Positions 34,304 through 42,155 of a stretch of DNA of 64,000 nt are shown here, piece by piece; within the stretch, counting starts at the first letter, position 1; every line of letters begins with the position of its first letter. Source of the stretch: Deltaproteobacteria bacterium (GTDB lineage Bacteria > Myxococcota_A > Polyangia > DRWM01 > JAAZOP01). The notes below the pieces were generated by a model. It was not told the origin of the DNA, searched no databases, and saw nothing but the letters and a program-made list of their open reading frames with translations. Location: assembly GCA_016218765.1 (NCBI GenBank), contig JACRCZ010000069.1:1-64000 (forward strand), written 5' to 3'. Made by a program: the position numbers and the translations under genes.

Positions 34304-34951
34304 GTGCCCGACCGAAGGCCAAAGCCGAAGGTTGGCCGCCCGCCCGGTAGCACGGGGCCGATCCGAAAACCGAAAACCGAGGACCGAAAACTGCCCCTGA
34401 TCGTCGCCCTCACCGGCGCCTCGGGCTCGATCTACGGCATCCGTCTGCTGGAGCGGCTGCACGCGTTCCCCGCGATCGAGACGCACCTGGTCATCTCGCG
34501 CAATGCGGAGCAGGTCATCGCGCTGGAGACGGACTGGACGCCGGCGCGCATCCGGAGGCTGGCGGACCGCTCGTGGGATCCCGGCGAGCTGGCGGCGCCG
34601 ATCGCCAGCGGCTCGTTCCGCACGGCCGGGATGGTGATTGCCCCGTGTTCGATCAAGACGCTCGCCGCGGTCGCCGGTTGTCACGCGGCGGATCTGGTGG
34701 CGCGGGCGGCGGACGTGACGCTCAAGGAGCGCCGTCCGTTGATCCTGATGGTCCGCGAGACGCCGCTGCACGCGGGGCACCTGCGCTGCATGCTCGAGGC
34801 GGCGCAGGCCGGCGCGACGATCCTGCCGCCGGTACCCGCCTTCTACGCCCGGCCGCGCACGGTCGCCGACCTTGTCGATCAGACGGTGGGCAAGGTCCTG
34901 GACGTCCTGGGCCTCGACGACCCGGGCTACCGGCGGTGGCAGGGGGCGTAG
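34304..34951 (+). CDS. ubiX: UbiX-type flavin prenyltransferase
   Basis: 215 residues. The core (from about residue 30) starts PLIVALTGASGSIYGIRLLERL and includes APCSIKTLAAVAGCHAADL and RETPLHAGHLRCMLEAAQAG followed by ILPPVPAFYARP, all diagnostic of UbiX. It joins a dimethylallyl group to FMN to make prenyl-FMN, the cofactor of the UbiD decarboxylase at the head of the operon. The GTG at 34304 has GGGGGAG nine bases upstream; with it, the first 29 residues are basic, Pro-rich and partly encoded by the CCGAAAA repeat, unlike any UbiX. No closer in-frame ATG or GTG start is present before the core. Confidence 0.88.
   Translation: MPDRRPKPKVGRPPGSTGPIRKPKTEDRKLPLIVALTGASGSIYGIRLLERLHAFPAIETHLVISRNAEQVIALETDWTPARIRRLADRSWDPGELAAPIASGSFRTAGMVIAPCSIKTLAAVAGCHAADLVARAADVTLKERRPLILMVRETPLHAGHLRCMLEAAQAGATILPPVPAFYARPRTVADLVDQTVGKVLDVLGLDDPGYRRWQGA
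34363..34390 (+). repeat. CCGAAAA tandem repeat (7-bp, 4 units) in the 5' codons of ubiX
   Basis: CCGAAAA, CCGAAAA, CCGAGGA, CCGAAAA, read as RKPKTEDRK. A related CCGAAGG/GGCCAAAG stretch is at about 34312-34335. Confidence 0.8.
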
Positions 34952-34973
34952 AGCCATCGAGTCGGCGCGGCGC

Positions 34974-35417
34974 CTACTCCCAGGTCTCGATCGCGAAGCG
35001 CACGCGCACCACGTGCCCCGCCTCGGCGCGGGCCAACCCCGCGAAGAACTCCTGGAGCACCCCCTCGGTGGCCTGCGACAGGGTCTCGTAGAAGAGCTGG
35101 GCATGCTCTTCGGCCTCGAGCGCCACCTGCATGGCCTGGCGGACGCTGACGTTCTCCTTCCAGGCCCAGCCCGGCGCGCTCTCCACGGCTTCCACCGAGT
35201 GGTCGGCGGCACTCGGCAGCTCGCCGTGGGCGACCCGTTCGGCCATGGCCGAGACGGCCTGCGCGTGCGCATCCTCTTCGGCGGCGAGATTGGCCAGGAA
35301 CTCCCGGGCGTCCTGTCGCCGCGTGGCTTCGAGCAGCCGGCGGTAGAAGCGGGCCGCCGCTCGCTCGATCTCGACCGCGTTGCGGATGGCCTGCTCGATG
35401 GTCAATGGTCGGTTCAT
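34974..35417 (-). CDS. ferritin-like (rubrerythrin-type) diiron protein
   Basis: 147 residues forming a four-helix bundle with the paired carboxylate-histidine motifs of a diiron site: EIERAAARFYRRLLEA, AEEDAHAQ, EAEEHAQLFYE and ARAEAGH. No rubredoxin domain follows, so it is the erythrin-only type, a probable peroxide-reducing or iron-oxidising protein. Its ATG overlaps the stop of a 14-codon reading frame (ATGA), suggesting coupled translation. It is convergent with the end of ubiX. Confidence 0.83.
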   Translation of the reverse strand: MNRPLTIEQAIRNAVEIERAAARFYRRLLEATRRQDAREFLANLAAEEDAHAQAVSAMAERVAHGELPSAADHSVEAVESAPGWAWKENVSVRQAMQVALEAEEHAQLFYETLSQATEGVLQEFFAGLARAEAGHVVRVRFAIETWE

Positions 35418-35458
35418 GCGGCGAAGATGACCAGAACGACGATCAATCCGGTACTCAT
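35414..35458 (-). CDS. 14-residue hydrophobic micro-ORF coupled to the ferritin-like gene
   Basis: MSTGLIVVLVIFAA then stop. GGAG lies eight bases before the ATG, and the TGA stop overlaps the ATG of the ferritin-like gene, as in translationally coupled pairs. The sequence is a single hydrophobic stretch like the start of known small membrane peptides (DUF3309-like, MSxGxIxxLV). It may be a leader peptide, a real membrane microprotein or a remnant. Confidence 0.4.
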   Translation of the reverse strand: MSTGLIVVLVIFAA

Positions 35459-35530
35459 GATGACTTCTCCATTGCCATGGCCCGATGCCCGTGAATGTCG
35501 TGCGCCTTCGTCCCGCGGGCGTGGCGCCTG

Positions 35531-35728
35531 CTACTTCACGGCGTCCTTGACGGACTGCGTGGCGTCTTCCGCCGCATCCTTCACGGCGTCCGTGGCGTCC
35601 TTGACGACTCCCTTGACCTTGCCCTTGAGCTCGTCCCTCTGGCCTTCCCGTTTGAGGGACTTGTCGCCCGTGAGATTGCCCACGGCCTGCTTGATCTTGC
35701 CCTTTACCTTGTCCGCGAATCCGCCCAT
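35531..35728 (-). CDS. CsbD-family general stress protein
   Basis: 65 residues, hydrophilic, with the CsbD signature (ADKVKGKIKQAVGNLTGD, KGKVKGVVKDA) followed by an 11-residue-periodic helical tail (DAVKDAAEDATQSVKDAVK) like that of LEA proteins. It is preceded by a strong AAGGAGG site. CsbD-type proteins accumulate in stationary phase or stress. Together with the ferritin-like gene it marks a small stress cluster. Confidence 0.88.
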   Translation of the reverse strand: MGGFADKVKGKIKQAVGNLTGDKSLKREGQRDELKGKVKGVVKDATDAVKDAAEDATQSVKDAVK

Positions 35729-35766
35729 GTGGTACCTCCTTCGCCGGCGGGAAACGTGCCCTCCGG

Positions 35767-35792
35767 CAGACGAGCATCGTTGGTGCAGTTCC
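35767..35792 (-). promoter_or_regulatory. possible ECF-sigma-type promoter for the CsbD gene
   Basis: On the minus strand GGAACT and TCTG are separated by 16 bp, a spacing and sequence reminiscent of extracytoplasmic-function sigma promoters. The -35 part lies in a 7-bp inverted repeat (GTTCCCG/CGGGAAC, 35788-35809). Prediction only. Confidence 0.3.
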
Positions 35793-35913
35793 CGGGCCAG
35801 CGCGGGAACGCGGCGGATCCCGTCCGGTTGCGTCGAAGCCGGTCGCTGCCGACCGCGTCATGTTGGCCGATGGTCCGTTCGTTCTGATTGCGCTTCCCCG
35901 CCCCGCCCCGGGA

Positions 35914-35942
35914 TTGCGTCCGCCCCGTCGCGCTCGTACACT
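35914..35942 (+). promoter_or_regulatory. predicted sigma-70-type promoter
   Basis: TTGCGT and TACACT separated by 17 bp, 19 bases before the ATG of the Cys-rich lipoprotein gene. Confidence 0.4.
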
Positions 35943-35961
35943 TCTGCGAGGAGTGGCGGCG

Positions 35962-36957
35962 ATGGGACCGGCATGGACAACGGGGCCTGGGGAGCGGCGG
36001 CGACCCGTGGCGTTCGCCGCCGGCGGAGCGATGCTCGTGCTTGCCGCCGCCTGCGCCGTGCAGGGGCCGACGCTGTGCGAGAACGATCTGGACTGCGTGG
36101 GCGGCCGCTGCGACATCTTCAGCGGGACGTGCGTCTGGATCCCCGATGCGCGCATCGACACGGGCTCGTGCGACCAGGCCGCGTGCGACAGCTCGTGCCG
36201 CACGTCCGGGTACGCGGCGGGCTCCTGTTCCACGGGAAGCTGCACGTGCAGCGGGTCGCCGGACGGCGGGACCGAGGACGCCGGGCCGGACGACGGCGGG
36301 CCGGACGAGGCGCCGGGGTGCGATCCCGCCCTGTGCACCTCGATCTGCGTCGGCCTGGGGTCGCCCACGGGCCGCTGCGAGGCGGACTCGTGCGTCTGTT
36401 CCGGCGGCGGCGATGCCGACGCCGTGATCGACGACGGGGCGGTGGACGAGGCGCCGGCCGACGAGGGTACCGCGGTGGACGACGCCGGCGCGCCGGACGA
36501 GGCGCGGGACGACGGCACGATCGACGAGACGGCGCCGCCCGAGGACGTCGCGATCGAGGACGCGGCGACGCCCGACGAGGCCGTCGCCGACGAGACGTCG
36601 CCGCCCGAGGACGCGGGCGCGCCCGAGGACACGGCGCCGCCCACGGGGCCCTGCGGCGGACCGTTCTCCGGCAGCGGCGACTGGGGTGACAGCGGGTGGT
36701 ACTGCCTGGACAACTACAGCTTCCGCGCCATCGCCGGGAACACCTATACCATCTCCACCTGCGCCTCGTGTTCCGGCGACACCTATGTCGTGGTCAGCGG
36801 CGCGTGCACCTGCGAGGACGACGACGGCTGCGGCGGGCTGTGTTCGGAGTGCACGTGCACGGCGACGTCCGACGGGGACGCCAACATCTGCGCCTCGACC
36901 TACGGCACCTCGTCCGCCACGTGGAGCTACACCGTCAGCGGCGTCTGCCGCCTGTAG
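35962..36957 (+). CDS. Cys-rich lipoprotein with Asp/Glu/Pro-rich linker (paralogue of 46640-47686)
   Basis: 331 residues. Leader with lipobox VLAAAC, a short EGF-like Cys cluster (CENDLDCVGGRC), a unit CDQAACDSSCRTSGYAAG, a second related unit, then 100 residues of acidic Asp/Glu/Ala/Pro sequence and a C-terminal Cys-rich beta domain (SGWYCLDNYSFRAIAGNTYT, with paired CxxC and CxC motifs). GAGGAG precedes the ATG at 35962. The CxxxxCxxxCRTxGY unit is shared with the lipoprotein at 46640-47686. Likely a surface protein; function unknown. Confidence 0.72.
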   Translation: MGPAWTTGPGERRRPVAFAAGGAMLVLAAACAVQGPTLCENDLDCVGGRCDIFSGTCVWIPDARIDTGSCDQAACDSSCRTSGYAAGSCSTGSCTCSGSPDGGTEDAGPDDGGPDEAPGCDPALCTSICVGLGSPTGRCEADSCVCSGGGDADAVIDDGAVDEAPADEGTAVDDAGAPDEARDDGTIDETAPPEDVAIEDAATPDEAVADETSPPEDAGAPEDTAPPTGPCGGPFSGSGDWGDSGWYCLDNYSFRAIAGNTYTISTCASCSGDTYVVVSGACTCEDDDGCGGLCSECTCTATSDGDANICASTYGTSSATWSYTVSGVCRL

Positions 36958-36960
36958 GGC

Positions 36961-36990
36961 TTGACCTCCCCCGGCGCTCCCCCGTACGGT
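36961..36990 (+). promoter_or_regulatory. predicted sigma-70-type promoter for purB-purC
   Basis: TTGACC and TACGGT separated by 18 bp, 50 bases before the purB ATG. Confidence 0.5.
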
Positions 36991-37040
36991 CCGCGCGTGG
37001 CGGGGCCGGCGTGACGGCCCGGCTCCCGGAGAGGTGAGCG

Positions 37041-38345
37041 ATGATTCCGCGCTACTCGCGTCCCGCGATGACGGCCGTGTGGTCCGATCGGATGCGCTAC
37101 GAGACGTGGCTGGAGGTCGAGTTGGCGGCGTGCGAGGCGATGGAGGACGCGGGCACGGTGCCCCGCGGCACGGCCGAGGCGGTGCGGGCCAAGGCGCGGC
37201 TCGACGAGAAGCGCATCCTGGAGATCGAGGAGCAGACCCGGCACGACGTGATCGCGTTCCTGACGCACGTCGAGGAGCTGGCGGGCGAGCCGGCGCGCCA
37301 CCTCCACCGCGGGATGACGTCGTCCGACGTCCTGGACACGGCGCTGGCGCTGCAGCTCGACCGCGCCTCGCGGCTGATCGACGAGGGGCTCGTCGAGCTG
37401 CGCGGCGCGGCGCGCGAGCAGGCGTTGCGGCACAAGGTGCTGCCGATGATCGGGCGGACGCACGGCATCCACGCCGAGCCGATCACGCTGGGTCTGGTCT
37501 TCGCGGGCTGGTACGCCGAGCTGGGCCGGGCGCGAGCGCGTTTTCGCGCGGCGTGGGACGAGATCAAGACCGGCAAGCTGGCGGGCGCCGTGGGAACCTA
37601 CGCCCATCTCTCGCCGGAGCTGGAGGCCGCGGCGCTGGGGAAGCTCGGCCTGCGTCCGGAGACGGTGCCGACGCAGATCGTGCAGCGCGACCGTCACGCC
37701 GCGTACCTCGGCGCCCTGGCCCTGGTCGCGGCGGCGGTCGAGCGCATCGCGCTGGCGGTGCGGCACTGGCAGCGGACCGAGGTGCGGGAGGTCGAGGAGC
37801 CGTTCGGCAAGGGGCAGCGCGGCTCGTCGGCGATGCCGCACAAGCGCAACCCGATCCTCTCGGAGAACCTCTGCGGGCTCTCGCGGCTGGTGCGGGCCTA
37901 CGCCGGCGCGGGCCTGGAGAACGTGGCGTTGTGGCACGAGCGGGACATCAGCCATTCGTCGGTGGAGCGGGTGGCGCTGGCGGACGCCGCGACGCTGGTG
38001 GATTTCATGCTCCGCCGCGCCGCGGGGCTGGTGCGCGGCCTGGTCGTGCACGAGGATCGCATTCGCGCGAACCTCGAGAGCACGCGCGGCCTGGTCTATT
38101 CCGAGGGGCTGCTCCTGGCGCTGGTCGACGCCGGGACGCCGCGGCAGGAGGCCTACGGGTACGTGCAGCGCGCGGCGATGCGGGTATGGGACGAGGGGTT
38201 GGCGTTCGCCGACGCGGCGCGGGCGTCCGCCGAGATCGCCCGGCGGCTGCCGGCGAAGACGATCGACGAGCTGTTCGACCCGGCGCACGTCCTGCGCCAC
38301 GCGGCGGCGATCGTCGAGCGTGCGCTGGGCGAGGTTGACGAGTAG
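37041..38345 (+). CDS. purB: adenylosuccinate lyase
   Basis: 434 residues, the normal length. A fumarase/aspartase-superfamily member with the signature [11 protein letters not shown] near residue 264, [15 protein letters not shown] near 94 and [14 protein letters not shown] near 138. It catalyses two steps of purine synthesis: SAICAR to AICAR, and adenylosuccinate to AMP, releasing fumarate. It is followed 41 bases later by purC, whose product supplies its first substrate, so the two make consecutive steps in one operon. Confidence 0.96.
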   Translation: MIPRYSRPAMTAVWSDRMRYETWLEVELAACEAMEDAGTVPRGTAEAVRAKARLDEKRILEIEEQTRHDVIAFLTHVEELAGEPARHLHRGMTSSDVLDTALALQLDRASRLIDEGLVELRGAAREQALRHKVLPMIGRTHGIHAEPITLGLVFAGWYAELGRARARFRAAWDEIKTGKLAGAVGTYAHLSPELEAAALGKLGLRPETVPTQIVQRDRHAAYLGALALVAAAVERIALAVRHWQRTEVREVEEPFGKGQRGSSAMPHKRNPILSENLCGLSRLVRAYAGAGLENVALWHERDISHSSVERVALADAATLVDFMLRRAAGLVRGLVVHEDRIRANLESTRGLVYSEGLLLALVDAGTPRQEAYGYVQRAAMRVWDEGLAFADAARASAEIARRLPAKTIDELFDPAHVLRHAAAIVERALGEVDE

Positions 38346-38386
38346 CGGGGTAGCCGCGGGTCGCGGCCCGCCGCGAGGAGATGCAC

Positions 38387-39355
38387 ATGGTGGACGAGAA
38401 GACGCTGCGTGAGGCTTTGGACCGGACCCTGGAGTCCACGGAGCTCGCCGGGCTGGGCGCGCTGCGGCGCGGCAAGGTGCGCGACTCGTACGTGGGGCGG
38501 GAGCGGCGCGTGATCGTCACGACCGACCGCCTCTCGGCGTTCGACCGCGTGCTCACGACGCTGCCGTTCAAGGGCCAGGTGCTCAACCGCTGTGCCGCGT
38601 TCTGGTTCGACAAGACACGCGACGTCGTGCCCAACCACGTGCTCTCCGTGCCCGATCCTTCCGCGATGGTCGTGACCGAGTGCGCGCTCATTCCGGTGGA
38701 GATGGTCGTCCGCGGGTACATGACGGGCACGACGACGACTTCGATCTGGTATCGCTACGAGAAGGGCGACCGGCTGTACTGCGGGCACGAGCTGCCCGAC
38801 GGGCTGCGCAAGCACCAGCGGCTGGAGCGGCCGCTGATCACCCCGACGACGAAGGCCGAGGGTGGGGCGCACGACGCGCTGGCCAGTCGCGAGGAGCTGA
38901 TCGCGATGGGCGCGTGCGACGCGAGGACGTTCGACGCGATGGCCGAACACGCCCTGACGCTGTTCCGGATCGGGCAGGAGCATTGCGCGAGGAACGGGCT
39001 TTTGCTGGTCGACACGAAGTACGAGTTCGGCCGGGCGAAGGACGGGACGATCGTGGTCATCGACGAGGTGCACACGCCGGACTCGTCGCGCTTCTGGGTC
39101 GCGGGCACGTACGAGCAGCGTCTGGCGGAGGGTGGCGACCCCGACGCGCTGGACAAGGAGTACGTGCGTCGCTGGTACGCGGCGCGTGGTTTCCGCGGCG
39201 ACGGGGAGGCGCCGGCGATTCCGGACGAGGTGCGTGTCGAGGCGGCGCGGCGCTACATCGACGCCTTCGAGCGCATCACCGGCACGTCCTTCGTCCCCGA
39301 TCGGGAGGATCCCGCCGCGCGGCTGGCGCGGAACCTGGCGCCCTTCGCGGGGTGA
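38387..39355 (+). CDS. purC: phosphoribosylaminoimidazole-succinocarboxamide synthase
   Basis: 322 residues, the longer form of SAICAR synthetase. Motifs include RGKVRDSYVG, VTTDRLSAFDR, EMVVRGYMTGT, LVDTKYEFGR and VIDEVHTPDSSRFW. It condenses CAIR with aspartate using ATP. I use the ATG at 38387 because GAGGAG at 38375-38380 is then at a proper distance; the ATG at 38381 abuts it. The gene sits directly downstream of purB. Confidence 0.95.
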   Translation: MVDEKTLREALDRTLESTELAGLGALRRGKVRDSYVGRERRVIVTTDRLSAFDRVLTTLPFKGQVLNRCAAFWFDKTRDVVPNHVLSVPDPSAMVVTECALIPVEMVVRGYMTGTTTTSIWYRYEKGDRLYCGHELPDGLRKHQRLERPLITPTTKAEGGAHDALASREELIAMGACDARTFDAMAEHALTLFRIGQEHCARNGLLLVDTKYEFGRAKDGTIVVIDEVHTPDSSRFWVAGTYEQRLAEGGDPDALDKEYVRRWYAARGFRGDGEAPAIPDEVRVEAARRYIDAFERITGTSFVPDREDPAARLARNLAPFAG

Positions 39356-39400
39356 GCCAGCGATCGCATGGTCCGTGAGGACGTGCCGGCCCACTCCGGA

Positions 39401-39456
39401 TGGGGAGAGGTGGGGAGGGTTCGGGAGCGACGACCGGGAGCCCGGGACCGGGAACC
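39401..39456. repeat. GGAGAGGTGGGGAG / CCGGGA short repeat tract
   Basis: GGGGAGAGGTGGGGAGGGTTCGGGAG followed by GACCGGGAG, CCCGGGACCGGGAACC units, in the gap between convergent purC and recG. The first half matches 11313-11330. Confidence 0.55.
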
Positions 39457-39464
39457 TGCCCTGT

Positions 39465-41993
39465 TCACCCTGCCCCCTCGTCGTAGGTGCGCCCCCAGGA
39501 GCGTGAGAAACGGGCGACGGCGTCGTCGAGGCGCCTCGCCTCGTCGGGATCGAGGGGGAGGGAGCCGGCGACGAGGCGGCGGGCGTCGGCCGAGGCTTCG
39601 GCGATCCACGCGGCGTCGCGGAGCGGGTCGGCGAAGCGGAAGCTCGAGAGGCCGGACTGGCGCGCGCCGAACAGATCGCCCGCGCCACGCAGCTCGAGAT
39701 CGGCCTCGGCGATGCGGAAGCCGTCGTTCGTCGACGCCACCACCTCGCAGCGCTGCCGCGCAGCCTCCCCTTCCGTCGCGCGCAACAGGAGGCACCACGA
39801 CTCCTGGCCCGCGCGACCGACGCGCCCGCGGATCTGGTGGAGCTGCGAGAGGCCGAAGCGATCCGCGCCATCGATCAGCACGCCCGACGCCGCGGGGACA
39901 TCGATGCCCACCTCCACGACCGTCGTCGAGACCAGCACGCGCGCCGACCCGTCCCGGAAGCGGCCGATCGCCGCGAGCTTCTCATCGGGCAGGAGCCGCC
40001 CGTGGAGCAGAGCGACGCGCCCGGGCCCCAGCCGCGCCGCCAGCTCGGCGTGCGTCCCCGTCGCCGACGGCAGCGGCACGTCCTCGGACGGCTCGACCAG
40101 GGGACACACGACGAAGACCTGATCGCCGGCCTCGACGCGCGCGGCCAGCCGCTCGTACGCCTCGGCGCGCCGCCCCGGCTCCACGGTCTCGGTGCGGATC
40201 GGCTTGCGTCCCGGAGGCAGCTCGTCGAGCACCGTGAGGTCCAGCTCGCCGTAGAGTGCGAGGGCCAGGGTGCGCGGGATGGGCGTCGCCGTCATCACGA
40301 GCAGGTGGGGCGTGGTCCCGGCGGTCTCGGTCTTGGCTCGTGCGAGCAGGAAGCGCTGGTGCACGCCGAAGCGTTGCTGTTCGTCGACGACCACGAAGGC
40401 CAGGCGCGGCAGGACGACGGGATCCTCGAGCAGCGCGTGGGTGCCGACCACGATCTGCGGCGTGCCGAGCGCCAGGCCGTGTGCGACGACGTGTCGCTCG
40501 CGCTTGCGCATGCCGCCGGAGAGCCGCACGACGCGGATACCGTGCGGCCCGTAGAGCCGGGAGAGCCGTTGGGCGTGCTGGTCGGCGAGGATCTCGGTCG
40601 GCGCGAGGATCGCGGCCTGTCGTCCTGCCGTCGCCGCGAGCACGGCGCCGATCATCGCGACCGCCGTTTTTCCGGCTCCGACATCGCCCTGCAGCAGGCG
40701 CCGCATCGGCCGCGAGGCCCTGAGGTCCGCCCGCAGCGCGGCGAAGGCGCGTCCTTGCGCGCCGGTCGGCTCGAACCCCAGCCGCTGCACGACCGCGGCG
40801 AAGGTCGGGTCGTCCACCGCCAGAGCGGGTGCCGGGCGCGCCGCCTCCTCCGCCCGCGCTCGCGCGACCGCCACGCCCAGCGTCAACGCCTCGCCGTAGA
40901 CCAGCCGCCGCCACGGCCCCGCGGGATGGTCGCGCAGGCCGTCACATTCGTCGTGCGGGCCCAGCAGCTCCGACGGGTGGTGGAGCAGCCGGGCGGCTTC
41001 GGCCAACGGACGCAGGTTCCGCTCGACCCGCAATGCCGCGGGCACAGGGTCTCTCAGGTGGTCTCGAACGGCGGCCATGGCCGCCCCGACCACCCGCCGC
41101 AACCGCCTCTGATCGAATCCCGCGACCTTGGTGTATACCGGGACGATCGGCTCGGACGACGCTCCGTCGCGGTCCTCGTCGCCGATCGCGATCAGCTCCG
41201 GGTGGACCATCTGCAGCGCGCCCTCGTAGCGCATCGGCGTTCCGGCCACGCGCACGGGCGTCCCCGAGGGGAACTTGTCCGCCTGGCCCGGATACGCCCG
41301 GAACCACACCAGGCTCAATTCGCCCGTGGGCGTTGGCGTGCCCTGCGACTCGCTTCGCCCCTCGGCATGCTCGGAACGGGCTTCGCTCTGGGCGCCGGCG
41401 GGAGGGGCCGGCGGCGCCGGGAACTGGGCCGCCAACCTCACCACCACGCGCCTGCGCCAGAACGGTCCGCCAATCCTGGTACCCACGACGAACCCGCTCG
41501 TGACGGCGTACTGTCCCTCACGCAGGGCCGAGAGCGGCAGCACGTGGCGCCGATCGCGGTAGTCGCGGGGCGGCCACAGGGCGAGATCCTCGACCGTCCG
41601 CACACCCTGCACAGCGAGACGCTCGGCCAGTCGCGGTCCCACGCCCCGGATCGAGCCCACCGGCGCGAGCAGCGGATCGACCGGCGCCGCGGGTTCCTCC
41701 GCCCGCTTCTCCCGCACCTTCCGTCCTTCGGACCGCGTTCGTTTCGGACGGGACCCTTCCCGGATGTCCCGAACGAGTGACGCGACGTCGCCGGACGCAA
41801 CACGCGCCTCGCCCGCGGCGACGCGCGTCCCCAGCTTCACGAGCCGCTCCCGCAGCGGCCCGCGATACAGCACCGCCAGACCGCGCAGCAGCGCCAGAAG
41901 GTCGTCGGATGCCCCGCCGTCTCCGATCGCCCCCGCGGCCCGCTCGACCGCCTCGAGCTGCTCGGGCAGCGTCGGCAGCGTTTGCACCGGCAC
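39465..41993 (-). CDS. recG: ATP-dependent DNA helicase RecG
   Basis: 842 residues from the GTG at 41993, which has GGAAGG upstream; an ATG at 42056 lies in a repeat and is less likely. After an N-terminal helical extension, VGSIRGVGPRLAERLAVQGV starts the wedge/OB domain, then the helicase core: LLQGDVGAGKTAVA (Walker A), VVDEQQRFGVHQR (DEQQ variant of the usual DEQH), MTATPIPRTLAL, LVSTTVVEVGIDVP and LHQIRGRVGR. RecG reverses stalled forks and processes Holliday junctions and R-loops. About 30 residues (QSEARSEHAEGRSESQG region) are inserted in the OB fold, encoded by a dispersed repeat. The much longer open frame continuing upstream to 44126 is a shadow of the TonB-like genes. Confidence 0.93.
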   Translation of the reverse strand: MPVQTLPTLPEQLEAVERAAGAIGDGGASDDLLALLRGLAVLYRGPLRERLVKLGTRVAAGEARVASGDVASLVRDIREGSRPKRTRSEGRKVREKRAEEPAAPVDPLLAPVGSIRGVGPRLAERLAVQGVRTVEDLALWPPRDYRDRRHVLPLSALREGQYAVTSGFVVGTRIGGPFWRRRVVVRLAAQFPAPPAPPAGAQSEARSEHAEGRSESQGTPTPTGELSLVWFRAYPGQADKFPSGTPVRVAGTPMRYEGALQMVHPELIAIGDEDRDGASSEPIVPVYTKVAGFDQRRLRRVVGAAMAAVRDHLRDPVPAALRVERNLRPLAEAARLLHHPSELLGPHDECDGLRDHPAGPWRRLVYGEALTLGVAVARARAEEAARPAPALAVDDPTFAAVVQRLGFEPTGAQGRAFAALRADLRASRPMRRLLQGDVGAGKTAVAMIGAVLAATAGRQAAILAPTEILADQHAQRLSRLYGPHGIRVVRLSGGMRKRERHVVAHGLALGTPQIVVGTHALLEDPVVLPRLAFVVVDEQQRFGVHQRFLLARAKTETAGTTPHLLVMTATPIPRTLALALYGELDLTVLDELPPGRKPIRTETVEPGRRAEAYERLAARVEAGDQVFVVCPLVEPSEDVPLPSATGTHAELAARLGPGRVALLHGRLLPDEKLAAIGRFRDGSARVLVSTTVVEVGIDVPAASGVLIDGADRFGLSQLHQIRGRVGRAGQESWCLLLRATEGEAARQRCEVVASTNDGFRIAEADLELRGAGDLFGARQSGLSSFRFADPLRDAAWIAEASADARRLVAGSLPLDPDEARRLDDAVARFSRSWGRTYDEGAG
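41341..41393. repeat. CTCGCTTCGCCCCTCGGCATGCTCGG-type repeat inserted in recG
   Basis: Imperfect internal repetition of CTCGCTTCGC/GCTTCGCTC around CATGCTCGGAACG. It is translated within the RecG OB fold as a Ser/Glu/Gly-rich insert. Confidence 0.55.
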
Positions 41994-42044
41994 CTGGCGC
42001 CCTTCCGTCGCGCCCTTGCCCCGCCCTGGCCTTTCCCTCTCCCT

Positions 42045-42074
42045 ATCTGTGTTCATCTGTGGCCATCTGTGGCT
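42045..42074. repeat. ATCTGTGGCC tandem repeat (10-bp, 3 units) between recG and the TonB-like gene
   Basis: Same family as 5658-5687 and 55336-55365, reverse complement. Bases 42075-42120 continue as a C/T-only tract. The 162-bp divergent region also has a near-palindrome GGGTTATCATACCC (42140-42153) containing TATCAT on one strand and TATGAT on the other. Confidence 0.85.
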
Positions 42075-42155
42075 TCTTCTTCCCCCTCCCCCCTCCCCTC
42101 CCTCCCCTCCTCCCCTCCTGTGGCCTTCAGCCATCCACCGGGTTATCATACCCGT

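Noticed and set aside
30580-34951. Archaeal contaminant sequence in an assembly
   Set aside because: The operon has the same high GC, the same kind of short repeats at its junctions, and is flanked on both sides by bacterial genes without a break.
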